Source: Apoderus coryli
Lineage: Eukaryota; Arthropoda; Insecta; Coleoptera; Attelabidae
DNA length: 64,000 nt
Direction: 5' to 3'
Assembly: GCA_911728435.2 (NCBI GenBank)
Contig: OU452216.1
Coordinates: 3,038,842 to 3,102,841, forward strand
How positions within the stretch are numbered: the first letter of the stretch is position 1; every line of letters starts with the position of its first letter. The translations under genes were made by a program, and so were the position numbers. Positions 1-10,009 of this stretch are shown in pieces. The notes under the pieces are model-generated. The model saw only the letters and a program-made list of their open reading frames with translations. It was not told the DNA's origin and did not search any database.

Positions 1-1
1 T

Positions 2-304
2 AAAAAGCATGACATTTCTCTTGAGCATGAGAAGGAATGGAAGTTGGGTAAAGTGTTGCTTCGTTTCCCTGACGTGTTGAATAAAATGCTGAAGGATCTG
101 TGCCTGCATCATTTGTGCGAATTTGTTTATGATATCGCAACTACGTTCACCGAATTCTACGATTCGTGTTATTGCATAGAAAAGGATTCATCTGGTGATA
201 TTATTAACGTGCATTATGGTAGGATTCTATTAGCGGAACTCACTGCAATGGTGCTTGAAAGATGTTTCCATGTTCTGGGCCTAAAACCTGTATCGAAAAT
301 GTAA
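2..304 (+). CDS. RARS1: Arginyl-tRNA synthetase, C-terminal exon (partial)
   Basis: Cytosolic arginyl-tRNA synthetase charges tRNA-Arg with arginine for translation. The frame is open from base 2 to the TAA at 302-304 and encodes about 100 residues of the C-terminal all-helical DALR anticodon-binding domain. Recognisable pieces are [35 protein letters not shown] and the ending LGLKPVSKM, all typical of animal RARS. The first ATG/TTG in the frame is not a real start, because homologous sequence continues upstream to the window edge. Tandem AATAAA motifs directly follow the stop and probably serve as poly(A) signals. The next host gene, a Rabin8-like GEF, faces this one tail to tail. Family identity is recognised from the protein sequence; the rest of the gene lies left of the window. 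Confidence 0.93.
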   Translation, partial: KKHDISLEHEKEWKLGKVLLRFPDVLNKMLKDLCLHHLCEFVYDIATTFTEFYDSCYCIEKDSSGDIINVHYGRILLAELTAMVLERCFHVLGLKPVSKM

Positions 305-712
305 ATAAATAAATAAAACAGCATAACCTTTGTTAAATTTGTTTTTTATTTATTAATGCATATAAACATTTCGTAACATCAACAAAGATATAAAATAATG
401 TCAATAAAATGTCACTCTTTTATATGGATATTTGATTTTTTAAGTGAATACTTCTTTGGCCGCATGAGAGTGATTTTTCAAGGTCGCGTCACGACACGAT
501 TTATAAAATTTTCGTCCCGCAAAAGAGATGAAGCATATATCAAATATGAGGGAGAGAGAGACAGAGATATTTGTGGTGTATGCTACACACTATATCCTAT
601 ACCATACACTATTATGTATATAGCGGCGAGAGAAAACGAGTGCATGCATAGGCACAGCTACACTTAGGGTGTTATTTTACAAAGCAAAGAATGTGTATTA
701 TACGAGATATTT
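305..712. other. 3' UTR and intergenic spacer downstream of RARS
   Basis: No gene is seen here. The first bases hold overlapping AATAAA signals that fit the RARS 3' end. The rest is AT-rich, with a purine-rich GAGAGAGAGA stretch near 551-565. Confidence 0.6.
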
Positions 713-715
713 AAT

Positions 716-1756
716 TTATTTTTCTGTGATTTCTCCAAAGCATTCGACTGTGTAAGTCATAACATCCTAATTAACAAGATACAGCACTACGGAATTCGGG
801 GGGTTTCACTGGGATGGTTTAAGTCGTACCTTAGCAACGGAAGTCAGTGTGTGAGGGTCAGTGTGGCTGTGTCTTCTTGCAGGCCGATGGATTGTGGAGT
901 TCCACAGGGTTCGGTGTTGGGTCCTATTTTGTTTTTGCTATTTATTAACGACATTACATGCATAGACATCAGCGGTAAAGTATGTCTCTTTGCTGATGAT
1001 ACTAGTTTCACTTGGTGCGGCCCGGATAGTGTGGCTCTTCATAGTACCATATCCAAAGACTTAATCACCATCAAACCTGTTGTGCTTGAACACTGCGAAA
1101 ACTAAATCTGCGCTGCAGTCTTCTGAACTTAATAATTCCACTATTGACGTCGTTTCTTCTGTGAAGTTTCTGGGCCTTGTTGTTGACAGCTCCCTGAAGT
1201 GGAAGTTGCACATTGATGCGTTATCAAAAAAATTAACAGGTTTTGCGTTAAGATCAGTTTCCAAAGAACTTAAATTGTCAACTTCCATAACAGCAGCGAA
1301 TCCCATCTTCGATACGCCCTCCCATTCTGGGGTACATGCTGTGCAGCGCAATTTGGGCGTATTTTTAGATTACAAAAAAGAGCTATTCGATACTCTCTGA
1401 GATTGCACTATAAAGCTCATTGCCAGGACTTCTTCAGAAAATTTAAAATACTAACACTACCTTCCTTATTCATATTGGAATCGGTCTGCTTAATCCGCAA
1501 ACACCTGGCAGATGTCTCTGAAAGACCATTCTATAACTATCTCCTTAGAAACGCCGAACATGACCTTTATCTGCCAGCCCCATCCTACGAATTAATCAAA
1601 AGCTCGATTATATACAATGCAAAAAAAAAATGCACAACCATCTGCCAATGGAAATCAAATTGCTATCACCCCTTCCTCGATTCCGTAAAGCTCTAAAGAC
1701 GTATTTGTTAGAAAAAGCTTTTTATACCGTAGGTGACTTTTTGAATGTGCATTAAT
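716..1756 (+). pseudogene. Jockey-like LINE reverse transcriptase, broken 3' half
   Basis: This is a 5'-truncated non-LTR retrotransposon ORF2. In order it shows the RT motifs FSKAFDCVSHNIL (near 730), CGVPQGSVLGPILF (near 893) and the catalytic box FADDTS (near 988), then the C-terminal domain and an ending like FYTVGDFLNVH (about 1720-1755). Compared with the sister copy at 51123-51495 it has lost 17 bases after the residues DLITIK, which shifts the frame near 1073, and another 15 bases in frame near 1107. Further shifts occur near 1250 and 1400. The clade call (Jockey/CR1 superfamily) rests on the motif style and is approximate. It cannot encode a working enzyme. Confidence 0.85.
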
Positions 1757-2415
1757 TTTTGAGCGATTCACACACTGGATAGTAGTTTGTATTGAGGGTT
1801 TTGTATATACATGTATATATATTGAACTGTAGAATATTTACTTAATTAATTTACTTTAAGTATTATTCTTATGTTTTATATGTTTTGTTTACCTGCCTAC
1901 AAATTATTTTAAATTTTTTGACAAATATATATAAATATATGTAATAACAAAGATACTGTCGATACAAAACCGGTGTAGGTATTGATTCAATTTTTTATGG
2001 AGAAATAAATATGTTGTAGTTTGAAATTCTCGTGAAAGAAGTATTCACTTCTATCACGTGTACTGTGCTGCACGGGAATTTTGTTTATAACACAAACTAG
2101 GGGGCGCAACGACTCGATAATTAAACGAGAGTTGAGAGTGAAATTTCAAGGACGTGTAACGTTTAGCCACGAATCAATCAAAAGGTCGCCGTACTAATCT
2201 GGTAGTTATTATAATATGCTGGCCGAAAAATTTTGAGCTCGACTTTACTCATTAACTTTAAAAGCAATTTAAAATTATTTTTGGCTGTAAATGGTTTTTA
2301 CACGCTGCGATGCATGAATTCGTTGAGTATTGATGTGACTTCTTTTATTTGCTGGTAAGCTCGCCTGTCTTGGCAGTTGTTTTATGTTAATCTACAGGGT
2401 GTATTATTACAAATT
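1757..2415. other. AT-rich spacer
   Basis: No coding potential is recognised. The first ~170 bases may be the 3' UTR of the preceding LINE fragment. An ACAGGGTG motif near 2395 marks the approach to the palindromic element that follows. Confidence 0.5.
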
Positions 2416-2494
2416 AATACAGGTGATAGAACAATGAATTTTAAGAAATAAAGTCCCTATAAACCTAGGTCCGCAAACGCATTGTAACCGAAAT

Positions 2495-3924
2495 CATCAT
2501 CATCATCAAACAGCCTGTCTCGTCCACTGCTGAACATAGTCCTCCGTTAACGAACTCCATTTATTTCGATCCTGGGCATCCTGGATCCAATTTGGTGTTA
2601 CTCTTTTTATGTCATCCGTTCACCGGGTCGGCGGACGACCTCTGTTCCTGAACGCATCTTGCCTAGGTCTCCACTCTATGATCTTTTTGGTCCATCTTTC
2701 GTTGGTCATTCTTGCGACATGTCCAGCCCAGTTCCACTTTAAATATGTTATTCGCTGGATTGCATCGGTAACCCCTGTTCTCTGACGTATCCGATCATTC
2801 GGAATCCTGTCTCTCAGCGTGACTCCCAACATGGAGCGTTCCATGGCTCGCTGGGCCACTCTTACTTTATTTACTGATTTTCGTATAATCGATGAGTAGA
2901 ACCTTTGGCGTAGAACACTAAACTGACAGTCGTTTTACCACTTCACCAAAACACTTCTTTTTAAATCTCGACGCGCGTTTCGCTAACAATGTTAGCATCC
3001 TCAGGAGAGAATTAAAACTCAGTTTTCGTGTTAGAGTTAATGTCTCCGAACCATAAGTCAGAACCGGCAGAACACACTGATCAAACACTTTCCGCTTAAG
3101 GCATATGGGGGTTTCGGACTTAAAAATGTGCTTCAGCTTCCCATAGGCGGCCCACGTTAGTCCTATCCTTCTTTTGATTTCGCAGGTTTGATTGTCCCTG
3201 CCAATCGTAATATCATGGCCCAGATATCTGTAGGATGTAACTTGGAAAATTTCTTTTCCTTCTACTAAGTAGTTTCGGCTTGGGACTAGATTTGTCATGA
3301 AATTTGTTTTCGATGGATTGATTTTAAGCCCAACTTTATGTGAAGCAGATGTTAGTCTCATAAGCAGTTTCTCTGCCTTATCCAAGCTATCTGAAATCAG
3401 TACAATATCATCAGCGAACCGAAAATGACTGAAATTTTCACCGTTAATATTTATACCCATATTCTCCGACTCGACACTCTTGAACATATACTCCAACAAA
3501 GTGGTAAATAGTTTAGGGGAGATTGTGTCGCCTTGTCGTACACCGCGCTGCACTCTGAATCTGTCTGTCTCTTCATGGAGTCTTATGCTCGCTGTTGCAT
3601 TTCCGTATATATGTTGCAGTATAGCAGAGTATCTGTGGTCTACTCGGCAAGTGCTTTAAACATCTCGCTGTGCTTGATGGAATCAAACGCCTTTTCGTAG
3701 TCCACAAATATTAACACGAGTGGCTTGTTGTACTCAACGGACTTCTCGATCAATGTCTTAATAACTTTCAGATGGTCATTTGTTCCGTATCCGGATCGGA
3801 AACCTGCCTGTTCTGTCGGCTGGTAGAAGTCCAATTTCGATGTTAGACGCTTAGTTAGAATTTTGGTAAACAATTTATAGAGATGAGAAAGCAGGCTAAT
3901 TGGTCTATAGTTCTTCAGGTCGGC
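2495..3924 (-). mobile_element. RTE-clade LINE, 5'-truncated, with 9-bp target duplication
   Basis: This - strand copy contains NYRPISLL, EQAGFRSGYGTNDH, VDYEKAFDSI, QRGVRQGDTISPKLF, the catalytic FRFADDIVL, and the distal RTE-type block around NWAGHVARM and the arginine-rich end. Frames are interrupted near 3600 and 2890. It ends at 2495 in a short GAT/ATG repeat, typical of RTE 3' tails. AACCGAAAT occurs directly at both borders (2486-2494 and 3925-3933), so the insertion boundaries are clear. The endonuclease and RT N-terminus are missing, so the copy is dead on arrival. Confidence 0.88.
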
Positions 3925-4324
3925 AACCGAAATACAGGGCGTTTAAAATTAGCCTCTGAGGATGGTTTTTAGATACATCAATGAAATTTTACACATGTAT
4001 TTGATTTTTAATTCTTAACAAGTCAAACCAAAAGTATTTGCAAAATTATAGTCATAAGCGTATCAAACTGAGCGGGGGAAATAACGCCCCATCTTTTTTG
4101 TTGTTGGAATATTTCACTTTTTGAGTTCATAATAATAAAAAAATATGTAATTTGTTTTTAAGAAAAAGGTCATCTTCTTTTATTTTGATATAATGCTTAG
4201 TTTTTGAGTAAATTGAGTTTAAAAATTTACTTAATAATCGAAATTAAAAATATTACTTATTTAAAAATTGATGTACGCAATCTTGGATTGCCATGAATAC
4301 AATATCCTGTCATCTTGATGTATC

Positions 4325-4370
4325 TAAAAACGTTTCGTTAATATTCACAAAACACCATCATCAGGTGTTA
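4325..4370 (-). ncRNA. Hammerhead-ribozyme-like motif (degenerate)
   Basis: The - strand reads CTGATGA, then a ~20-nt interval, then CGAAACGTT. This is the conserved core order of hammerhead ribozymes. Stem II is poor here and no convincing stem I is seen, so it is probably a decayed copy. The partner arm near 3950 has a deletion across the same motif. Confidence 0.4.
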
Positions 4371-4479
4371 ATTTTGAACGCCCTGTATCTCGGTTACAAT
4401 GCTTTAGCGAATGTTTATAAGAACTTTTTTTCTTAAAATTCACTGTTCTATCACCTGTATATTGTTTGTATTGTAAATG

Positions 4480-4848
4480 TTAAGTGTTATTGTTATTTAT
4501 TCCGTATTCTTCTTTATTTCTTATTTTTTTGGTGTTTTTAATGTTTTCTGATATTTTTTTAATGTTTTGATTTTTTTTAATGTTTTTGATATTGAATTTA
4601 GTTTAATTTGTAATTTTGTAAGTGTAATTGAATCTTGACATGCCAATATATATAAATTGTATCCCAACTAATGGCCAATAAAAAAATTGAAATTGAAGGT
4701 TCTTGCTAGAATTTTGTCCAATCGTCTTCTCCCATTTTTGGAAGGGTGCTTGCCGGAAACACAATGAGGTTTTAGACCCAACAGGGGTACAGCCGACATG
4801 ATATTTAGTGCCAGGCAAATACAGGAAAAGTCACGGGAACAACGTCAT
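4480..4848 (+). pseudogene. LINE 3' tail followed by a separate RT fragment
   Basis: 4480-4697 looks like the T-rich 3' UTR of a LINE, ending in a repeated ATTGAA tail. Immediately after it, 4695-4848 encodes a + strand RT piece reading KVLARILSNRL, then a stop, GFRPNRGTADMIFSA and RQIQEKSREQ. That region normally precedes the RT catalytic box. The frame then stops at a mariner remnant. These are two abutting relics; the clade is not assigned. Confidence 0.65.
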
Positions 4849-4854
4849 CCTGTA

Positions 4855-5400
4855 TACATGGGTTTTATACAAATATTCCCCATGAAGATCTATACACTTT
4901 TGCATGCGTTTGAACCGATTGTCGAAGCACTTGCCACTCTGATTGAGGTATCTCCAAAACATGCAGTAACCACTTCTTCAGGTGTCGAAAAAGGTTGACC
5001 TCTCAACTTGTTTTTTACGTACGGGAATAAAAAGAAGTCATTCAGTGCCAAGTCAGGAATATACGGCCGATGACTCATCAAATCGATGTTTTGGGTGCTC
5101 AAAAATGCAATTGTTTGAGAGCTGGCATTGTCGTGGTGAAGAGTGATCCGTCTTCGGCGGTTGGTTTTCCTGATTTCTTGGAAGACTACTGGCAAACAAA
5201 TGGTTGTGTACCACTAACAATTGACTGTTCTGCGTTGTTTTAGTGGTACGGTTGCGACATGTCCAGTTTTTCTGAAAAAACAGTCGACCATTTGCTTGGA
5301 AGTGCTTCGTGCGCGAACAACTTTTGTTGGATTCAGCATCGTATAAGATGGGCAAGCGGATCTTTGATAATCATATAATATCCACGTTCTAAGCAGTCGA
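4855..5400 (-). pseudogene. Mariner transposase (irritans-like), broken
   Basis: A Tc1/mariner DDE transposase catalyses cut-and-paste transposition at TA. On the - strand the C-terminal half is recognisable: KVVRARSTSKQMV, FRKTGHVATVPLKQRRTVN, the second catalytic aspartate in LHHDNASS, and the third in NDFFLFPYVKNKLRG. The frame shifts near 5215 and again near 4960. The N-terminal DNA-binding half and the first catalytic aspartate are not seen. It lies between two pieces of LINE sequence and probably inserted there. Confidence 0.85.
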
Positions 5401-5409
5401 GAGGACCTA

Positions 5410-5892
5410 GGGGGGCTCCCTCTCTCCAGCAGTTCTATTGTTAGGATAGGTTTGTGAATATACCTTGTGCCAACCTTGAGAACTAACGGTTCGCAGGATG
5501 AAGTCAAATGCTTGGGGCTAACCGATCGAATACTAGGTCATGGACAGACAGCTTAAAAATTGGCATCGATGGGGAGAGACAGTGCATCAAGTTGTCTCGG
5601 ATACTAGCAACGGACGAACGAAGATGATATTCAGGCGTACCATTTACCATCAAGTTTTTGAAGAGCAGCGTCGATGACATGAGGATGCGAAGAGACACCA
5701 TTGAAAGGAACGGATCGATGGGGCAGCGCACCTATACAACAGCCGGTAAATGGTGGTGATTGAATGTGTCAGTTTTGTGGTTGGAAGATCGGTCTGTTTA
5801 GCCATCTTAAGAGTTCACAACAGAAATCCCTGAGTTGGGGTAATTCATACTCGTTAGCGAGTGAATGCTGATAATGATGATGATGACAACGT
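5410..5892 (+). pseudogene. LINE C-terminal remnant with zinc-knuckle-like tail
   Basis: The frame near 5764-5865 reads CQFCGWKIGLFSHL, a C-x2-C...H finger of the kind found at the C-terminus of some non-LTR retrotransposon polyproteins. It is followed by stops and a TGATGATGATGA tail (5870-5887). Upstream sequence (5510-5760) is consistent with degraded coding DNA in shifting frames. It may be the 3' end of the same LINE whose RT piece lies at 4695-4848, with the mariner and a deletion in between (inference). Confidence 0.5.
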
Positions 5893-6495
5893 AGACCCAG
5901 ATAATCTTATCTGCTGGGTAGAAGCAGTGTTGCCAACTAATTGGTTGCCCAGTAATATACCAGATTGTAAAACTTAAATTACCAGATTATTACTAGATCT
6001 CATTATCTTTGTACTTTGAAGATTTGTTGTTGTTTGTTATGTAGTAGAACAAAAAAAAATGTCGCTCATTATGCTGTAGTAAATAAAGACAACAATAGCT
6101 ATGGATTGGGCAATACTGCAACACGAATCGAACAGCATTACCTACTGTTCGAGACTATCTTCGCGGAGTCCTTTTAAAATAAATATAGAAAATTTGGGTC
6201 ACATACTATCTTCATTACCAGAAATATTATTAATTACTAAAATCGTGGTGGAATTACTAGATCTGGTATCGAAATTACCAAGTTGGCAACAGTTAGAAGG
6301 CTCTCCGCGTCTCCTTTTTGTGCGGTCCTTCCTATATACTCCCACTTCAACGCTATATCCAGTGTAATGGCATGAAGGTGGAGTAGAATTGTATATAAAC
6401 AAGATTGCTTTTGATAATGAATGTCTAAATATTTGATTTGTTTTTATTATTCTTGAAACGATTTGGTCAAAAGATTGTTCTAAAATATAACTAAT
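5893..6495. other. AT-rich spacer, nothing recognised
   Basis: Short open frames on both strands lack any family signature. Confidence 0.45.
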
Positions 6496-6499
6496 TTCT

Positions 6500-6690
6500 T
6501 TTAATCCCACTTTAAAAATATCTTTAAATTATATAGAGTCGTATCTCTCTGATAGAAATCAGAAAGTGAATCTCTTACCCGTAATGGTAGCATGGATCAG
6601 TCATCAATTTGGTAAGTTAAGATAAGCGTTCCCCAGAGTAGCACTTTAGCCAAACAGATACACTTTTTGCAGATACCCATATCAGTTGAT
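6500..6690 (+). pseudogene. Degenerate RT fragment
   Basis: The + strand holds SLNYIESYLSDRNQKV (near 6515-6565) followed by SVPQSSTLA (near 6628). These resemble the LINE RT segments for the thumb-proximal helix and the GVPQGSTLGP motif. No catalytic YADD box remains. Support is from short matches only. Confidence 0.35.
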
Positions 6691-7039
6691 AATATTAATG
6701 TTTGGAGGAGATGCGAATTAACTATTGGGTGAATATTGTTTATGGTTGAAATAAAATTTACAGCCCGTCGAATTGATGAGATTCCTGCTAGATGTAGCCT
6801 AAAAATAGCCAGATCATGAGCAATATTCGACGAGAGAGAGGGAGATATACACTTCAACCAGTCCCAACCTCTGTTTCTACTATTTTTCTCATAATGAGAA
6901 GCCTTAAAGAGGGGGGTAAAAGTCAGAATCTTATATTATTTGTCCGAGGAAAGCCCATATCAGGCACCCTTGTCGTTATTATATATTTTTTTAGTTGACA
7001 CAGACATAACAGGTCATTCAATACGCCCGTAGGATAAGT

Positions 7040-7470
7040 TTTTTTTACAAAACTCGATTTTATTATTCAACATAGTTGCCTTCGAGGGCAATACTACGAG
7101 TATAGCGATTTCCGAACTTTTCGATACCACTTTTATAGTACGATTTCTCTTTCTCGTCAAAATAGGCCTCAGTTTCAGCGATTACTTCATCATTGGACAT
7201 TGGACTTAAATTTCTTTCTAACTAGCATTCTTTTGAGATCTGAAAACAGGAAAAAGTCGCTGAGGTCTAAATCTGGATAATACGGTGAGTGGATAAGCAA
7301 TTCGAAGCCCAATTCATTCAATTTTTCCATAGTTTTCATCGATTTGTGACACGGTGCATTACCTTGGTGAAACAAAACTTTTTGCTTTTGCAAATGTGGC
7401 CGCTTCTTTGCGATTTCAGCCTTCAATCGATCCAAAAGTGCACAGTAATAGTTGCTGTTGATGCTGGTTC
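7040..7470 (-). pseudogene. Mariner transposase fragment, second subfamily
   Basis: The - strand frame reads LDRLKAEIAKKRPHLQKQKV, FHQGNAPCHKS, ELGFELLIHSPYYPDL and SDFFLFSDLKRML, matching the catalytic core and C-terminus of mariner transposases. The second catalytic D is replaced by G (FHQG where families have HQDN). A frameshift near 7195 precedes the last ~45 residues. The subfamily differs from the copy at 4855-5400. The copy is inactive. Confidence 0.85.
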
Positions 7471-7489
7471 ATTTTTGGAGGTAGCCGAG

Positions 7490-7715
7490 GAATATTATTC
7501 TGTTCGCATTCCAAAATACAGCCGACCTTACCCTACCTTGGGGAACCTCCCGACGTTGCAGCATAGTTGGATGATCTGTTATAAAATACAAACTGCCGTT
7601 TATTATGCAAGTAAGAGTTGAGCAGACCAACCAAGTCTTTATAGCAAGGCCAAAAGAGAGTTGGGGAACGACGGGGAATTGCGACCACATAAGGGAAAAC
7701 ATTTCTTTTAGCCAT
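7490..7715 (-). pseudogene. LINE RT fragment
   Basis: The - strand reads LLNSYLHNKRQFVFYN and SSNYAATSGGSPR, a damaged form of the segment that precedes [10 protein letters not shown] in the LINE copy at 10150-11223. It abuts the mariner fragment directly. Confidence 0.65.
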
Positions 7716-7749
7716 ACTAAAAATGCTTTAAAAGAACAGAGTTGCACTT

Positions 7750-8645
7750 GGTAAAGTCAAACTAGTCCTTAACGCACATGATCTATCAAAATTGTTTAAA
7801 CATTGAAAATAACGTACCTATATAAATATGTTTGCTTAAAATTTTTTTTTACAAAATCGCGATTACCCGATACTTGAGGGTATTGCCAAACATGAATAGG
7901 GTAATTAAAAACACATATTTTTATTAACGCATTTTTTAAAATTATATACATATTAAAAAATAAAATCAAAGACTAACTCTAAACAAAGGAATAAAAACGA
8001 ACTTATAATATTTATGTTGGTTTTTGTTTTTCCTCCAGCTGCAACTTATAAGGTGTTGACTTAAGTAATTTTTGCTCCGACGAAACAAAAGCACCGTTGA
8101 CAAAAATAAACATGTGATCATACCACAGCCGTAAGCACTCTAAATCGGCAAATACAATTTGCATCTGAGTTGAGGAACATAATAAAAACTGTCGACGTCA
8201 AAAAAATCGGGAAATAGATGGCGCAAAGGTATAAATTTAAGTGTTTGGCATTACCCCACTGTTTGTGATTCCCCGTCGTTCCCCTATACGTCGCCTGTGA
8301 TGGCACCGGTCGAAGTGGCGATAGTCTCCGGATACTAGGGCCGTAATTCACCACATCCGCAGCATCTAAAACGCACTGCTGGATTTTTAATTGTAACAAA
8401 TTTTGTGGATATGCTAATGGTGGACATTTAATTTACATAATATTTACCAAAACACAATTTCTTTGATTTTTCTATCATTAACGTACTTATATATGTTATT
8501 ATGTATACAAAATATATCTATATAACTTAAATACTAATCTTTGGCATGCAATAGCTCAGATCTTAAAATTAGACAAAACTTATGAACAAAAATAAAATCA
8601 TTTGGCACAAGTAGATACCTAATAAACTAAACATAAACAATATTC
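7750..8645. other. Spacer and probable 3' UTR of the Rabin8-like gene
   Basis: No protein family is recognised. The part next to 8646 must contain the 3' UTR of the - strand gene, but no single poly(A) site can be chosen with confidence. Confidence 0.45.
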
Positions 8646-8728
8646 TCAAGAATTATGTAAATTTAAACCTAATCGTGCAAGTGACATGTTCTTGCGCAGT
8701 CTGACGATCTCCCAGTAAACGTCGTGAG
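8646..8728 (-). CDS. Rabin8-like Rab GEF, coding exon 7 (last)
   Basis: The final exon encodes AHDVYWEIVRLRKNMSLARL then GLNLHNS and TGA (8648-8646). It matches the C-terminus of RAB3IP/RAB3IL1 proteins, where a WEVMQLRKEMSLAKLG-type block ends the protein. The acceptor TTGTTTCAG lies just upstream on the - strand. The first two bases complete an alanine codon with the last G of exon 6. The preceding intron (8729-12265) carries the pogo-like relic. Confidence 0.9.
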
Positions 8729-8970
8729 CTGAAACAATCAAAATAGTTGAATTAGCTTAAGTAATTTTCTTATTTTATTCCCCACATGTGGCACATCATT
8801 GTAGGGGAGAGTGGGCCAACTTGAGACAAATTCACCATGAGACAAACGCCGCCATTTTTAAATTCGGCCCCAAAGCTGTAAGTTTTCTTCACCGCATGCA
8901 TCGTGCCTCATTTCAAAAGTTAGTATTACTTAAGTATGTTGTCGGCAGGAACGCACGTGGCAGAATAAAA

Positions 8971-9020
8971 ATTTTTAAACGAAAAAATTAGTAACTATAC
9001 TAATTTTTTCGTTTAAAAAT
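8971..9020. repeat. Perfect hairpin 1: 23-bp arms, ACTA loop
   Basis: 8971-8993 (starting ATTTTTAAACG) is the exact reverse complement of 8998-9020, separated by the four bases ACTA. Confidence 0.9.
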
Positions 9021-9032
9021 TAAATTAAAAAT

Positions 9033-9070
9033 AAAAAACTTACCTGTACACTAGTACAGGTAAGTTTTTT
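9033..9070. repeat. Perfect hairpin 2: 17-bp arms, ACTA loop
   Basis: 9033-9049 is the exact reverse complement of 9054-9070, again around ACTA. Each arm contains CAGGTAAGT on one strand, a full match to the consensus 5' splice site, so both strands carry one. Confidence 0.9.
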
Positions 9071-9219
9071 ATACATTTATATAAAACATCATCGATATAC
9101 ATTTTTCAAGTGACATTGTGCCATTTATATCATGTCATTCATCATGTATTTTGTGCCAATTAATGCATTTCTTATAAGATTTTATTTAGAAAATTTCATA
9201 AAACTGATCGGTATGCTTT

Positions 9220-9800
9220 TGGGCTACCTTGAGACACATGATGTGGGCCACTTTGAAACTCTGTGTCCCGAAGAACTTTTTACATTTCCAATGGCAAAGA
9301 AACGGAAAATTGAAACAGGAAGAAATACAGGTCGAAGAAAAATTATAACGGACACACCAGAAAAGGAGAAAATCGAGCAGAAAAGTAAGAAGAGGGAGGA
9401 ATCTTTGAAACAAAAAGAAGAGTTGAATTAAATTTAAAAAAAACAGCAAATATGTCGTCATCGGACGGCAATTCATTTGTGTCTGAGTCATTCACTCATT
9501 TTACCCTAAATATTGACGAAGACAATTATTCACTATTAACGCATATGTTTTGATCGAATTTCATGATAAAAGATCTGTATTTTATGTGGTCAACGTTTTT
9601 GAAAAAAAGATAATGATTTTAATGTCAGTTTTTTTGCGACAGTTCTAAAATAAAAAACTCGTTTGTATTTCCAACAGTTGCAGATATGGCCTTTGTAAGC
9701 ATCTCAGATATTCGGTGTGTTCTACCACCATGTGAAAAATCGGGAAGTACGAAATGGCAGCAAGATCGTTTTAAGTTTAATTCTATAGGTTACAATCAGA
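9220..9800 (+). pseudogene. Pogo-like transposase C-terminal remnant
   Basis: The + strand shows KKRKIETGRNTGRRKIITDT followed by PEKEKIEQKSKKREE (9295-9430), closely resembling the KRRHTAILTDTPEKEELERQ block of the pogo-like copy at 62264-62824. Further downstream, YVLIEFHDKRSVFYV (about 9545-9590) and ISDIRCVLPPC (near 9705-9735) resemble the C-terminal domain of insect pogo-like proteins. Frames change several times. The DDE domain is absent. Confidence 0.6.
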
Positions 9801-10009
9801 ATATTTTTGCGTTAAAAAAATTAAATTTTTTTTTGGTTTATATATTTTTTGCTGTTGCAGTTATTAATAAATATGCAATATTTTTTGATTGAATTTTAGA
9901 TCTTTTATTTCATATCTTATAAAGAGGGCTACTATGGGAAATTATCGCTTTGTGATTGGAGGTATTGCCACTAAATACCTACTACTAAATATGTTTGCAA
10001 TAGAGTGAT

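Larger units (their letters stand above)
2420..4470. repeat. Palindromic inverted-repeat element split by an RTE insertion
   Basis: The outer arms match as inverted repeats. 2424-2494 (ATACAGGTGATAGAAC through GTAACCGAAAT) pairs with about 4388-4465. A second inner pair begins TACAGGGCG at 3933 and ends CGCCCTGTA at 4386, and both inner arms share TTTTTAGATACATCA. Without the RTE insertion at 2495-3924 the element would be about 0.6 kb. One arm carries a hammerhead-like motif on the - strand (4325-4370), which suggests inverted Penelope-type terminal repeats rather than a classical MITE. That affiliation is inference. Confidence 0.6.

Noticed and set aside
398..667. 89-codon frame after RARS
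   Set aside because: No recognisable domain or splice logic; lies in 3' flank with simple GAGA repeats.
5504..5731. 75-codon - strand frame
   Set aside because: Antisense of a decayed + strand LINE end; no domain seen.
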